Below, one piece after another: positions 1 to 12,769 of a stretch of DNA of 64,000 nt; positions within the stretch are counted from its first letter, which is position 1, and every line of letters starts with the position of its first letter. A program made the translations under genes and the position numbers. The stretch lies in assembly GCA_021234155.1 (NCBI GenBank), contig JAJEKV010000124.1, forward strand, positions 1,054,001 through 1,118,000, given 5' to 3'. A model generated the notes under the pieces. That model did not search any database and was not told the DNA's origin. It was given only the letters and a program-made list of their open reading frames with translations. This DNA comes from Isoetes taiwanensis. Lineage: Eukaryota > Streptophyta > Lycopodiopsida > Isoetales > Isoetaceae.

Positions 1-1283
1 TTTCCGGCATAAAACAAAAAAAAAGTTGAAAAACCTAAGCCTTGGAAGCACTCACAACGTCCAAAATTTTCAAAGTAGTCTCTCGAAGTTTCTCCAGGCG
101 GTGTGCTAGCCAAGCCATTTTTTTTGCTTGGATTCCAATTATGGATCCGCCAAGTTTCTCAATTTGGTGGTTGATCATTCTTTTAATTTTTAACTCATAA
201 GTCCCACTAATTTCTATGCTTTTTTCTTGAAATGGCTAGGTTAGATTTGTTGCAAAAACAAGCTCAAACGCGTGCTTTATGTGTTGTACCCTTTTTTTAA
301 CTGGAATTTAGAGTGTTATATTGGACATGGTCTCTAAGTTTTGTGGACCTGTCAAATATTATTATGTGTCCGTGTATGAGATGGCAAAGTTTTATGCTTA
401 AATGAAATTGGACGACTTTGTCAAGGACGCCTTTGTTATTGAATCATCTTTGAATTTGAAGACACACTTAGTTGGGCTCGCTTCGAGGATTTGGCTTTGA
501 TATAGTGTGTGTCAAGAGGATCCGTAAGTTTCTTCTCCGTCAAAACCCAAATTTGTAAAAATGAAATATGGTTCTCATATTCTGACAAAGAAAAATCCAT
601 GTTCCTACCGAAATTAGGTAAGATGCGTTTGTTAACTATTCAGATTTTTCTATTTGGGTCTTGGCAATTTTTGGCCTGTGCCTTTATTCCTTGCCATATG
701 CATCAGTCGCTTGTGTTGCATGTAAAAGATGTAGGCTAATGTGAAAACTTTAGAAGGCGGGGTGACGATGTGGCACGCTGGAGAAAAGTCCGATGGATGC
801 TTTTTGTGGCTTTCTTTATAAGATAGTCGGTTTTAGAAGTGGATTTTGGAAGTGGATTTTGTCACTTTGTCTATGCGACTTTTTCTAGCTTTATATGTGT
901 GGCCGGATCCTGCCAATATCTTCTTTTATCTCATTGATAGGCTTGCAAAAGGCACATGTGATTTCTTTTGTTGGTAAGACCGCAATATGTCAATTTTTTT
1001 TCTCTCATAAGTGTACAATGTACAGAATAATTTGAGAATCTGGTGTCAATACTGTCAATAACTTCTTTGACCATGTGCTCCCTTGCTTCTTGGTAGTAAA
1101 AAGACCACAGCTCTTAACTTAGAATCTTATACAATCTCTCAGGAATATTGGGTAGTCTTAATAGAATGTTGGTAAATGTGGAAACCTTATAGAAATTTGG
1201 AAAATTTATACTTCTCAATGTATGTATATTCGACTTCGTACACTCACTCATAGTACAAAGACTTGTATATATACAACTATATA
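1..1283. other. Gene-free AT-rich stretch
   Basis: I see no supported gene here. The only long reading frame (509-739) has no recognisable domain, no codon bias and no splice context. The DNA is AT-rich intergenic plant sequence leading into the hairpin cluster at 1284. Confidence 0.6.
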
Positions 1284-1441
1284 ATCTCTACCAACTTTTG
1301 GTAGAGATTGATCTCGGCCGTCCATCTCTGAGATGGACGGTCCAAAAGGTGACACCTCGAACCACCCCAAGCAACCCCCTTTTGGTATAGAATGAGGTGT
1401 CGCCTTCTGGGCCGTCGAATGTGCGAGATCGACGGCCCAGA
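1284..1441. repeat. Cluster of fold-back hairpins, MITE-like
   Basis: Several inverted repeats lie head to tail. ATCTCTACCAA pairs with TTGGTAGAGAT across a 3-nt loop (1284-1308). GGCCGTCCATCTC pairs with GAGATGGACGG(T)CC (1316-1343). GGTGACACCTC (from 1349) pairs with GAGGTGTCGCC (about 1392-1402). GGGCCGTCGA pairs with TCGACGGCCC (about 1408-1437). Such nested fold-backs are typical of small non-autonomous plant transposons. I cannot define target-site duplications. Confidence 0.6.
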
Positions 1442-2650
1442 TGCAGGGACCTTTATTTGGGGCTTTTGATGTGGACCGTTAGATTTAGGGATTCAATCCT
1501 AGCCATTTGTATAAAAGGTGGTTTATTTAGGGAAGGTGCATATATTAATGTCAAGTAATAATGAGGTGCAAGGCATTTAGTGCCCTAGTCTAACTCTTGT
1601 TTGCAATTTACCTTAGCTAAAGTCGAACCCTAAGTAAACAGGTGGCACATTATATTTAATGTTGCATTTAATTTTGAAGTAATAGCCTTTTTTAATCCGA
1701 ACCCGCTTCGAAAAAAATCCATTTTCTTTCACCATTGCTTATGTCGCCGGTCGGGCAAAGTGGCGCGGGGCTCCTTCTGCGGTTCTGCGATAGCTTTTTC
1801 TGTATATAGTAATATGAAGGCACTCGGCGTCTTTGGCCAGATAACTCGATTTTGAGCTTCAATCATAGGCTAGATGAACCTTCTGATAATCCCTCATGCT
1901 ATTCTGGGCGGCTATTCTGGCTTTAATCGGAGTCGGAAAGCCTTTTTTGGCTTGCTCTTGCTGCGGACTCGGAGGATTGTCTGATCTGCTGGGCGATTTA
2001 GCAGTGCAATGTATCCATTGTCCATCAATTCCGACGGTCTTTATTGCCTTGTTGGTGCCACTGGCAACTCTTCTGTTCTGTCCCTGGCGCCCTCTTCAAT
2101 GCTGCACATTCTAACCTCTTCTTCTGCTTTCAATTCTCGGCAATGTATATATGGCTATGGCCTCTTTAGCCCTGCGAATCCACCAACCCCTGTCAACAAA
2201 AAGCTCCTTTCTTTTTACAGAGTCTGTGGGCATTTTTTTGGTTTAAGGTTCAGAGCTTCCGGAATTCATTTACATGGCACAGTTGAGCTGCTTTGTCGCC
2301 CCTTCCAATTTCAGCAAAACTCACGAATTTGAGTTGGGTCTAAAACGTCTGCTCCATTAAGCAGCCACTGTGCCCATTTGGGAGTACGTTACCCTTTCCG
2401 CAGTGGTTTTGACAGTGTTCTTTTACAGAATGTTTGATCTGCATTTTGTCGAAGATATTCTGAGCGGTATGAGAGGGGATACTGTGTATCTGGTTCATAG
2501 TCCTTTTTCGAAATTTGCAGCAGAACTTTTGGCCAAAAGTGAAGTCCTTAAACAACGTTATTGGCCGACTCCATCGGAAGGCCACCTGCATTTCAATATA
2601 GCTGGTGAATGCCTATTCTGCCTTGATTTAATAAAGAACACTTTCTCATT
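1442..2650. other. No supported gene
   Basis: Short reading frames at 1896-2332 and 2370-2650 show no recognised domain. An ATG-led stretch at 2696-2769 that ends in a GT donor could be a 5' exon of the ATIC fragment downstream, but its open frame does not join the next exon in phase, so I do not annotate it as coding. Confidence 0.45.
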
Positions 2651-2970
2651 TTCTTTCAGAGGAGCTGTTACGATATTTCTGCACCTGTTACCACCATGGC
2701 TTGTGCGGCACAATCTGGAGCCACTGTCGCTGCTGTGGCGGATGATTATTCAAAAGACCGGCTTAAGGGTGAGCCTCTGTATTATCCCATGTGATAATTC
2801 ATAAGCTTCAGAAGACCCATCAACATATGCTTTCAAACTAGAAGCTGGAATAATATAATGGCATTAGAAATTGTGAACTTAATGATTGGCATTGGTCAGG
2901 CAATGCGATCATTTGCTTAATATGCTTGATGGAGTGAGGGGTTGATTGTGCCTAATGAAGTTAGGCTCAG

Positions 2971-3396
2971 ATTCAATGCAAGCCTTGATTTCGGTGTCGA
3001 ATAAACAAGATTTGAGGATGTTAGCAAAAGGTCTCAGTGACCTGGGGTATGGAATATGCAATTTTTTTCCGAGACATTGGTATTAGAGGTTAACATCACT
3101 TATTTTTATAAACTTAAGGTATACTTTGGTCTCAACTGGTGGAACTGCCTTGGCTTTGGAGAAAGATGGTTTTGAAGTAACTAAGGTTGAAACATTAACA
3201 TCCTTTCCTGAAATGGTAATATCTCTCTTTGCTGATTAAAAGTAGTGATTCTCTATTATTACACTCTCTAATTCCACACATGGTAATCCAGCTTGATGGG
3301 CGCCTTAAGACACTTCATCCAGCAGTTCATGGAGGAATTTTGGCAAATAGAGACTTGGAATCCCATATGGAGGCTCTTAAAGTTCACGGGATAGAC
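2971..3396 (+). pseudogene. Truncated ATIC/PurH (IMP cyclohydrolase part)
   Basis: Three consecutive exons match the N-terminal IMP cyclohydrolase (MGS-like) domain of plant bifunctional AICAR transformylase/IMP cyclohydrolase, which performs the last two steps of IMP synthesis. Exon 2971-3046 encodes QALISVSNKQDL and then a run ending SDLG. Exon 3119-3215 encodes YTLVSTGGTALALEKDGF and continues to TSFPEM. Exon 3292-3396 encodes [20 protein letters not shown] and then [11 protein letters not shown]. The introns have AG acceptors and GT donors and the phases agree. The next expected block (VVVNLYPF and everything after it, including the whole transformylase domain) is absent and no good donor follows HGID. 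This is a 5' fragment of a spliced gene, not a retrocopy. Identity is confident. Loss of function is inferred from the missing 80 percent. Confidence 0.8.
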
Positions 3397-3539
3397 TGCA
3401 TTTTTGTTTCTGATACTTCTGTTGCATTTGTTCCAGGTCACGACTTCTTAACGTTTCCATTTGTTTCATTTTCTTGATAAGTCGACCTTTTATTTCTGTC
3501 GTTTGTTTGATCGGCATGGCCAGCTGTGTGTTTGATCGG

Positions 3540-3680
3540 TTGTTGATGGTTTTCTCCAGGGTTCATGGCTGAGCTTACCCATTTTGACCAGCCTGAGCTT
3601 ATTGTTGATGGCTGGCTATTTTCTGTTGATAAGTCTACAGACCTCAAGTGCAGAGGTCATGGTCGGCTTGGTGGTAATGT
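3540..3680 (+). other. Unassigned possible exon between ATIC and saposin pieces
   Basis: A plus-strand frame reads MAELTHFDQPELIVDGWL then DKSTDLKCRGHGRLGG and follows a plausible acceptor (ttctccag). I do not recognise it. It may belong to the saposin-like gene downstream or be chance. There is no independent support. Confidence 0.2.
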
Positions 3681-3999
3681 TATGTTTGAAAATCTATCAT
3701 TTCATCGCTGATCTTTTCTAATCTCTTTGCGGCAAGGCCAAAGATTCGAAATGATCCCAATGCTTAGCGCATGTATTTCACGTTTTCTTTGATGCAAATG
3801 TTGCATTTGCAGTTCAAGGAAAGGCTCTTTGATTTAGCTAGCTAGTAGTATTACTCTAACTCTTTGTCCGTTGTTGCATTACTCTTAATGCAGTGTCGTT
3901 CTTTACAGAGATCCAAAGCTGTGTCCGACCTTGATTTCAAAACGAGATCAGTCACCATCTAATAGGCGTTAATTGGTTGAAATGTTGATATATGCGCAG

Positions 4000-4371
4000 G
4001 GACTATAAAATACAATGATGAGGTTGCCCCTGTAGTTAAGGATCAGGGGTTTCTGTGCAGTGAATGCTTGGGGCTGTCAGAGCAAGCGGAGAAATTCTTG
4101 TCAGATCCAGATAACTTAGATGCTGCTAAGAAATTTGTCAAGACTTATGCGTGTGCTGCATTACCCCCATCTGATATTAAAGACAAGGTGCTTCTTATTT
4201 CTTACAATTTTTACGCCAGACTATTTGTATTAATACTTTTCTGGCTTATATTCTTCAGTGCATTGACATGATGAGTATGTGCCAACTATATTTGATGCTC
4301 TGCAAGAGCAGCTAACAGAAGACAAGTTGTGGATGCAAACAGGACTGTGCATTGCCTTCGATTTCTCCTAG
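4000..4371 (+). pseudogene. Saposin-B-like domain, frameshifted
   Basis: Two exons separated by a 71-nt GT..AG intron (4188-4258) spell a saposin-B fold. Exon 4000-4187 gives FLCSECLGLSEQAEKFL and then YACAALPPSDIKDK. Exon 4259-4371 gives CIDM, then EYVPTIFDALQEQL, WMQTGLC and a stop. The spacing CxxC ... C..LP ... C ... (C) ... GLC is the six-cysteine pattern of lysosomal/vacuolar sphingolipid activator proteins. Two lesions are visible. A single base is missing at about 4271, which throws the EYVP segment out of frame. The fifth cysteine position is tryptophan (TGG) before MQTGLC. The plant family has a secretory signal and usually two saposin units; neither the signal exon nor a second unit is found here. 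Likely a pseudogene fragment. Confidence 0.65.
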
Positions 4372-5033
4372 GTTTATTTTGGCCGAGTCTATATTTGGAT
4401 TGTGAGTTGAGGGAGAAATTGGCTGAAAGGTCCCATTTTCTTGGATATAACAACGGCAGCTAAAAAATGGTTCTACTGCCTTTGTATATGATGCCAATAT
4501 ATCAAAACTGTTGTGGTCCCTCTTTTTTATTTCCAAAGTTTAAGACGTTTGAGTTTGAGGAGCCTATACGAGGTCTTCTTGCTACCATAAGCTTTTTATT
4601 ATTAAATGAAATGACTCCCTCAGCCATTGCCTCGGAAATGACAAAGTTGAAGCCCTCCGTTGCAGTAGAGTTATACTGCCCTATTGAGGTTTCAACTACT
4701 TGAAACATTAGGCGGACATCACTTAAAAATGCGCCATAAGTTTTGAAAAGAGTAAATGGAAGAAACATATACAATGAAAGAGGATGTTCTAGCCTTTATG
4801 AAGCAGTCGTAATAGGATAAATCATAGAATTGAATTATACCATATTTTGCTAACAGGCCAAGAAGAGATACGTTTGAATGGAGCTCAACCAGATTAGATT
4901 TTTGAAGCCTTCTCCTCACAAGAGGGGCAACAATGCATGTGTGGGATCTTCTTCAGGCACATTGTGTGGTGCATTGTTATTCCTCTTCTGCAATCTTCGT
5001 TGGGTTCCTTTGAAAAAGGTAATTGTCATACAA

Positions 5034-5088
5034 TATTTGCTATTCATTGAGCAAATAAAGTATTTGCTATTCATTGAGCAAATAAACT
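5034..5088. repeat. Short tandem duplication
   Basis: Two adjacent copies of a ~28-bp unit containing TATTCATTGAGCAAATAAA lie in AT-rich DNA. No coding role is seen. Confidence 0.7.
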
Positions 5089-5522
5089 TTTTTCCTGACC
5101 CATATGTTGTTATAGGCAGCACAAAGGTTATTTCTGCTAGACTCTCACGAGCTGGCTCTCCACTTATCATTTTGGCAAATGGATATGCATTCTTTTCCAT
5201 ATTGGCATGAAATGCTGGCTTAGAGTAGCAGATGATGCCTTCCCAGCATCAAATTTCGTGAGTACATGGTCTGCACAATCATTTGCGGAGGGAGAAAAGC
5301 AGGGCCATTTGGTGAAAAGATTATCTATGGGGAAGGTGAGCAATTTTATCAATCTTTTTACATCATATATGGACAAACATGCAGTTCAGTTCATTGGGCC
5401 ACTTTCTTACAGAACTTTAACTGAAGGAAAAAATCAGACTCGTTCACACTTGGAATCTCAAATGGCATCTTCAATAGCCATTAATTCCCCCAAAGAGTAT
5501 CAGCATGTGCATTTTGATGTTT

Positions 5523-8220
5523 AGTTTCTTGCTTATCGTAAATCCTTAATCTGTTTGTGGATCCATGGTGATAAGCTCTATTGTAATTTGCATTTACTGT
5601 AGTTCAGGCATTTGCTTGCGTTTATATCACCAAGTAAGTGGGGCGTAAGCTAAGGTCCACCTTGTGATCATAAGCTTCATTGCTTGCACTAGGTTGCTCC
5701 TAGCCGCTTTTAGGGTGTCTGGCTAGCCTTGTGCATGCAAGATTCCCTTGACTACATCCGTGTTTTCACACTTGTTGGAATCGAGTATCTTTCCGTGATG
5801 TCAAACTTTGATTACGAGTTGGTTCAAAGATCCAAGTGTATACCGCCTATTGATGCTATTGTGGCTTTTAAACTCTTCTGCGATGATAATGCTTTACTGT
5901 GCTGCATGCTAAAAAATGGCTGGGATCTATCATGGCTAGATCGAAACCATGGCTGAACCCCAAATGATATTTGCTTGGGAGTGTAACAATGTGTTCTCCA
6001 AAGATTCTCAAACAAGTCTGCCTGCATGGGACACTGCCTGACAAGATTCTCGCACAAGTCTCAAGAACATGGGACACATGCGCCCACAAGGACTTCAGGT
6101 GACATAATTGTTGTTTTTTCTCCAAGAGGTGCAAAAGGAGTTTCAGGATCAATATTTTCCCCATACATTCTCACTACTTCTAAAGTGCAAGGGATGCATC
6201 TGGAGGTATGGCGTATCACCTTAGGTGTACTCAAGTGTAAATAATCTAGGTTGTGCAGGTCATGATCTTCCACACGCCATGCAAAGAAGCTGAAGAGCAT
6301 GCCAATGCATATCATGGGAGATGATATTCAAATGCCCTGGATGAAACCATCTTTACTGATCTCAAGGAAGTGATCTTTGTAAAATTGCATCTTGATGGGA
6401 AGCTCACTTGGAGGCACCCATGTCCTTGATATGTACGAGAACTTCAGACCATGTCGGATCAGCTGATTCATATCATTTTGAAGGCTCTTTTTAGCTCTAG
6501 ATTTTACCCAGTATTGGCTGCAGCCATGGGATATTGGAAAGGAGGCTTTCCCGAATGAAATCCCAAAGAGGCAGGCCACTGCACTGCCTTTGCACATCAA
6601 CACCCTTGGACTCCTTTTTCAGCCAAGCTTTTTTAAGCCTTGAGGCAATCCATGGAGGTCTCAGATCGACCCCGCCATGAGGACCCAAGCTGGTGTAATT
6701 TATGCAAAAATGATGCTAACTGGAATGCTACATCCAGTTGCATAGAAGTGGTTGAAAATCCTGCTAACATGATTGGCGTTGCTCATAATCATTCTGGACA
6801 GAGAATAGATTAACAATCTTGAGCCCATTTTTTAGCTGTCATGTCTATTCCTCCATATATAAAGCAGCTGGTCTAACTAAGAGACGGAATAAGTCTTGAG
6901 AGATGATGGAAAAGGTTGTTGAGAGTATATGCAAGATAAGTAAGATGTTTTTAGAGTGTCATAAAACGAATTACCTTGTTCTCTTTGGGACCCCATGGAG
7001 CGAAGAATAAATAGATGAGAAGAAATGGATGTGGCAGGGCAGAAGAGAACTGATGATCAAAAAGAGGATGAGAGAAAAAAAATGCATATGATAGTTTACA
7101 GTATTCTACGAGACAAGAGCAAGATATAATGAAAGAAAAGTTTAAAATGAGCATAATGGGGTTAGGCATTATAAATGATAAATATTGCCTCTGTTCAGAT
7201 ATGTAGAAACACATGGTTCTATGAACAATTAATTTATAATCTATTTTAAACGACAATATCATATGTATGCCAATGTGTAGAGTCCAATGCAGTCCTCCGC
7301 GTTATGTGCAATAACCAACTTAGATGATATTGCTATTATCAACCCGAACTTATTGCTATTATCAACTTGAACCAAGGCTTAGTCCATGCTTGAATGTCCT
7401 CCTAGGTTAGAAATTGTTCGATTTTGATCTTTTTTACTATAAGGCTCATGTAAACTTTTTCTTTATGTGTGCACTCACCGTCAAGGGTGTTCTATGTCTC
7501 AAGGCTAAGTCAATTAAAATTGACCGGCCGATTTTGATGGACTAACTATGATTTTGCTAGAATACTTTATCATTTGGCGACCCTACGAGTTCTTGCTTTT
7601 GTATTTGCACGACATTAACACACACATCTTCTATCTCACCGAATTCAATCGATCCATGTGACTCTGCCTTCAGGCATGTGAAGCTAGGCTTTATGCCTTT
7701 TGTGTTTTTGCAAAAGTTGAGGCCTGTTTAAATCGGGAGGCCAGACATGGCGGATATTTTATAGAAGCTTAGAATGGAAGGACTTGATGCCAGTTTGCTG
7801 AGTTGGCTCCAACCAGATAGACACACATTTACAGCCAGCATCGATTCCACGGTTTTTTACATTTGCTCTAATTGTTTTATGCTATGTGTTGATTTTTTTG
7901 CAAACTGAAGTTTCTTTGGATGTTTGTGGAGCATTGATCCTCATGCATTTGTTCCCTTTTCAAACTAAGGCCACTCTAATAAAGGACCAAGTACGACATG
8001 GTATCTCCAACAAATACAATAAGGAGACTTCCATTTTGAAATAGCAGGCTAAGATCCACAATTTTCTCACATTAAGTGTTTCCAAGGGGGCTAAATAGAG
8101 GACCCATTTTATTAGTTCGAATTTAAAGGATGGATAGTGTCTATTTCAGAATGATTACATAGGAGATTCTGTAACAGTTTGAATAGCTTGGTCGCGCGTT
8201 CCTTATCATGAACTAGTCAT
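5523..8220. other. No supported gene
   Basis: Several overlapping frames of 60-100 codons occur on both strands (for example 5868-6603 and 6951-7262), but none has a recognisable motif, splice context or consistent codon use. I see only AT-rich intergenic sequence. Confidence 0.55.
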
Positions 8221-8222
8221 AT

Positions 8223-8316
8223 GGCACATTCGACTTATGATGGATGCCTATATAGTCTTATAATTGGCTGGCACATTCGACTTATGATGGATGCCTATAT
8301 AGTCTTATAATTGGCT
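8223..8316. repeat. 47-bp perfect tandem duplication
   Basis: Two head-to-tail copies, period 47, each beginning GGCACATTCGACTTATGATG. The copies read identical, so the duplication is recent. A second, looser duplication (units containing AAAGCATATGTCCCCAAGG) follows at about 8384-8477. Confidence 0.85.
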
Positions 8317-8479
8317 ACTATCTGGAACTATTTGTTTAGAGGGGAAAACTTTTTACCTTTTTTCAATCCTTGGCCAGTCGGCTCATGAAAGCATATGTCC
8401 CCAAGGATATTCTTATTTTGCCATGAAAGCATATGTCACCAAGGCGTATGTCCCCAAGGATGTTCTTATTTTGCCATTG

Positions 8480-9515
<1,036 letters not shown>

Positions 9516-9589
9516 TTTAAGCGTTTCAGACGTCTGTAAAGGTTTCGCGAATTTTGAATTTCAAAAAATATATATATATTTTTTCACAG

Positions 9590-9770
9590 ACGCTTATTTC
9601 ACTTTATTCGCGTCGCGAAAAAACTTTCGCGTACGCGAATTAGAAGGTTTCGCGTACGCGAAAATCTTCCAACGCCGGAATTTTTTTTTGCCGTATTTTT
9701 TACGTTTTATACGGCAAATATGTGCCGTATCATACAATTCATACGTATTCCGTATAAAACGTACAGCGTA
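9590..9770. repeat. CG-rich palindromes in AT-rich flank
   Basis: The perfect palindrome TTCGCGTACGCGAA occurs at 9626-9639 and again inside TTTCGCGTACGCGAAA at 9648-9663, with a related GCGTCGCG just upstream. A second inverted motif on ATACGGCA/TGCCGTAT follows. This is sharply different in composition from its surroundings and could be the end of an unrecognised element. Confidence 0.6.
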
Positions 9771-9783
9771 TTGAACCTATCCC

Positions 9784-10955
9784 TGCTCCTAAACCTTTTC
9801 CGAAACCATGGGGATCCTTTGTGGCACTTGATTCGGTAGAAATTGCTCAATTTGGGCCTCAAATCACTCAACCGAGCTAGCTTTTGGGAAGAACAGCTTT
9901 TAAGCCAAGAAAACAGATCGAATCAGCACGTCCCCTCAGAGATAGACCTCTGTGATCTTGGCGCACTGTTATTATCTTGATCTGCTCTACTCAGATTTTG
10001 CTCTGTTCTGCTCGAAATTGAATGATATGTCCCGGTGTGACTTGTTCGACATTGAAGCACTTCAATTACAACTCGAATAATCCTTTCATTTAGCTTCATT
10101 GGTAGATCTGAGATTCTCTAAAGGCTCAGACAAACCTGGAAGTTGCCCTCAAGCACTATTATATCCTAAACTTTGGTAATGTCCTGATTGACACTATTAA
10201 ATTTTTGTGTTACATTTTTATATTATGATAATGCATAGTCTTTGCCTGGAAAATTATTGTCATCATTGCACATTCATCTTCCGTAATTACGCATTGTTCT
10301 TTTAAAGCTAAAACTAAAAAGCAAAGCCAAAAATATTTATTCCAAGTTATATTCTCTTTAGGTAGTTGCATTCCATCTTCATAAAAACATTAGAAACCTA
10401 TACATTCAAAGAAAACATATAAAAGAACTTTCCTTCCATGACTGTTACAGTGTTTATGCTTTTCTCGAGGCTTTAGCTACTTACAGAGAAAAAATAAAAC
10501 ATCTTTTGCTATTTAAACCCTATGCACGTGATCTAGGGGCTATTCAAGTCGCCGCCGCATCCCAATTCAAAATTCCTTATCAAGCTCCATCTGCAAAATT
10601 TGGCTCTCTGTTTTGGCACTGGCCAATTTTTTGACCCGACTTTGACCTAGATTTTCTCAGCCTTCCCCTATTCAAATCAAGTCAAATCTTCACCATCAGT
10701 TTCCTCTGCTAGTTGATCATCTATACCATCAATCACATCTCAAAAATCTCACAAGGTGTGTCTGCAAGACCAATTTTTGCTCTGACAGTTTTTTCAGTTT
10801 CAGGGACTCTAGTGATTTTGAAGAAACCATTGTTTCAAAATGACTTTTCTCGCTTCATATGTTGAGGATTGATCACCCTAAGTGATCTGGAGGTCCTAAC
10901 CAATTTGTTTGAGTTCCCTTGAGGTTAGACTAAAATTCCAGGTTTTAGGCTAACA
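9784..10955 (-). repeat. Left ~1.17 kb direct repeat, probable 3' LTR
   Basis: This block is repeated in the same orientation at 16094-17271 with modest divergence (small indels and scattered substitutions). Both copies end in GGCTAACA on the plus strand, so read on the minus strand they begin TGTTAGCC, with TG..CA-like termini. Immediately inside this copy, the minus strand reads GAAGAGGAGG, a polypurine tract next to an LTR start. That makes this the 3' LTR of a minus-strand retrotransposon. No convincing tRNA-complementary primer site or target duplication was found, so 'LTR' is a strong inference and not proof. Confidence 0.6.
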
Positions 10956-11426
10956 AACCTCCTCTTCAATCAAAGAAATGTTGAAACTTAAATTGGAAAC
11001 AGAAAACTCAGAAGACTGACCTGCTTTCCCCTTAAATTCAAGTTGAGGTGTTGATCTGCCTGAAGCTAGAGGTGTACTTTGGCATGAAGGAACTGTAGTT
11101 TTGATCCTTTTAACATCTTCTTTTTTAACATCAATGTCATCCCTTTTTCTCATGGACCAAACATTGACCTGTTTCTTGTAAGCATCCCAATGAACTGCAA
11201 ATGATAATGCTACTAGCTTCCTCAATTCATTATTCGGGACACCTCCATCTCCATACAAGAAATCGATCAAGTCGTCCAATTTCTGCTTCAAATGAGGGCG
11301 AACAAAGTAGATTTTGATTTTGCCTGAAACCATTGGCTCAGACCAAATACTGTTCCAGTCATCTGCAGTGACATTTTCCGCCAGCCATTTCAGCTTTTGC
11401 TGTGGGATGATTCCTTCACCAGCCAT
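10950..11426 (-). CDS. Unknown 158-aa ORF beside the polypurine tract
   Basis: The frame opens at an ATG at 11426 (MAGEGIIPQQKLKWLAENV) and runs without a break to a TAG lying just inside the neighbouring LTR. Its last codons (EEEVC) are encoded by the polypurine tract itself. The protein is hydrophilic, with a helical N-terminal half containing HLKQKLDDLIDFLYGDGG and a basic/Ser-Thr-rich tail. I do not recognise a family. Placement at the 3' end of a putative LTR element suggests an accessory or captured gene carried by it. An upstream in-frame ATG at 11459 would add 11 residues. Confidence 0.45.
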   Translation of the reverse strand: MAGEGIIPQQKLKWLAENVTADDWNSIWSEPMVSGKIKIYFVRPHLKQKLDDLIDFLYGDGGVPNNELRKLVALSFAVHWDAYKKQVNVWSMRKRDDIDVKKEDVKRIKTTVPSCQSTPLASGRSTPQLEFKGKAGQSSEFSVSNLSFNISLIEEEVC

Positions 11427-11719
11427 GAGAAAAGAAGATACTTTAAAAAAAAGCAGCAAGAAACAAAGAAGTCAGAGCAAGCGCCTTGAAGAGGATGCTT
11501 CAATTTGTAAAATGCAGGAATCGAAGTGCAATCGGGGAGCAAATTGGCCTGTACAATTCAATTAGTAATAATAGGCGCGAATAATTACACCTCTGACAAT
11601 CAAAATCATTGTTCGCCGAAAAGACGCGCGGAAATCGAAAAGGTGTGTCGGGCGCTGCTTAGCGTGCTTTCTCCGCTTCCGCTTTGTCGCGCTTTTTTGT
11701 ACCCCAATATCTAACTTAG

Positions 11720-12269
11720 ACCCAACAGCTCCTTGGATTGACTGTGGCACACCTATGTGTTCAATCCTTGCACTCAAACCTTTTCTGGGTACCATGTGAA
11801 AAGCCTTGGAGAAGTCGATAAAAGCTAGGTATAACGATTGCCTTGGCTCGCTTGCTTTTTCAAATGACACCCTGAGTGTTAGAGCATGATCTAGCGTGCT
11901 ATGTTGGCTTTTCAATCCTTCTTGATAGGCAGACCTCTTATGCTCTCTTTCACCCAATGATTAGGCTTCTATTCTAGCACTATACCAATCAATTTAGCAA
12001 AGATTGAACCAATCAATATGGTTCGATAATTGCGTACATCATCCTTAGCACCGACCAATGGAATGGACTCTATTTTCTCTCCAAGGTTCGGATAAACATT
12101 TGCCTAGAGCTGCGTCGAGCAGCCTGGTGAGAACCTCAAGTGTTTCCTTTCCACTCCATTTCACCAATTCTGCGTGCAATCCCTGTAAATCTGTTGCTTT
12201 TCCATTCTTCATTCTGTGCAATGCATCGGAAACATCTTCCATGGAGAACACATCCTCTAGCACTATCAT
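11720..12269 (-). pseudogene. LINE reverse transcriptase, truncated
   Basis: Minus-strand pieces match a non-LTR reverse transcriptase. 12269-12045 has VSDALHRMKNGKATDLQGLH (the finger region KMKNGKAPGPDG of LINEs) followed by a LL..AL..... PWRENR stretch. 11957-11720 has LYLAFIDFSKAFHMVPRKGL, the motif A block with its catalytic Asp. The frames are broken between the pieces. The downstream YADD active-site block is missing: the sequence loses homology near 11720. This is the 3'-truncated end of the LINE whose endonuclease and ORF1 lie at 12770-14259. Confidence 0.75.
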
Positions 12270-12769
12270 CTATGGCATCCCTTCTAAATTTTGCACATAG
12301 TATATTTCCTTCACAAATTCAAAAAGCTCATCCGCTCCTAAAATAGATACATTACCTTTTCTTAGAACGGTGTTCCAAAACATCTTTGGTACGTAATTTG
12401 CTGCACATTTCCAATTGCTTCTGCTTAATGTATTTCTTTTTCTTCTGTCTCAGGAACTTTTTGTACCAGTGAGGCTTGGTGATACACGTCTCTGGGAGTA
12501 GCGCCCTTGTTGTAGAGCAGTCAACATCCCACATCCACTTCTTGATCTCCTACTGTTTCTTGGCTTTGTGTAGCCAAAGATTTCGTCGGCCACATTGAGG
12601 ATGATCTGTGCAAATAGAGAGACATTACTCTCTAGTTTCATGGACCATTTAGTATCAACTATTTCTTGCTTCTAATGATTTGCAATATTGGTCTCTTTTG
12701 TGAAAATCCAACCTCAACTTTGGTTTAAAAACATTGATATTTTCTGGTGGTAAGAACAAGTATTCCATA

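Noticed and set aside
2696-2769. ATG-led exon as ATIC exon 1 (MACAAQSGATVAAVADDY)
   Set aside because: Attractive as a transit-peptide end, but its GT donor leaves the open frame in the wrong phase for the exon at 2971, and the compatible phase has a stop.
5207-5524. 105-aa plus-strand ORF considered as the ATIC C-terminus
   Set aside because: ADDAFPASNFVSTWS looked briefly like the transformylase SDAFFPF block, but the flanking residues do not match.
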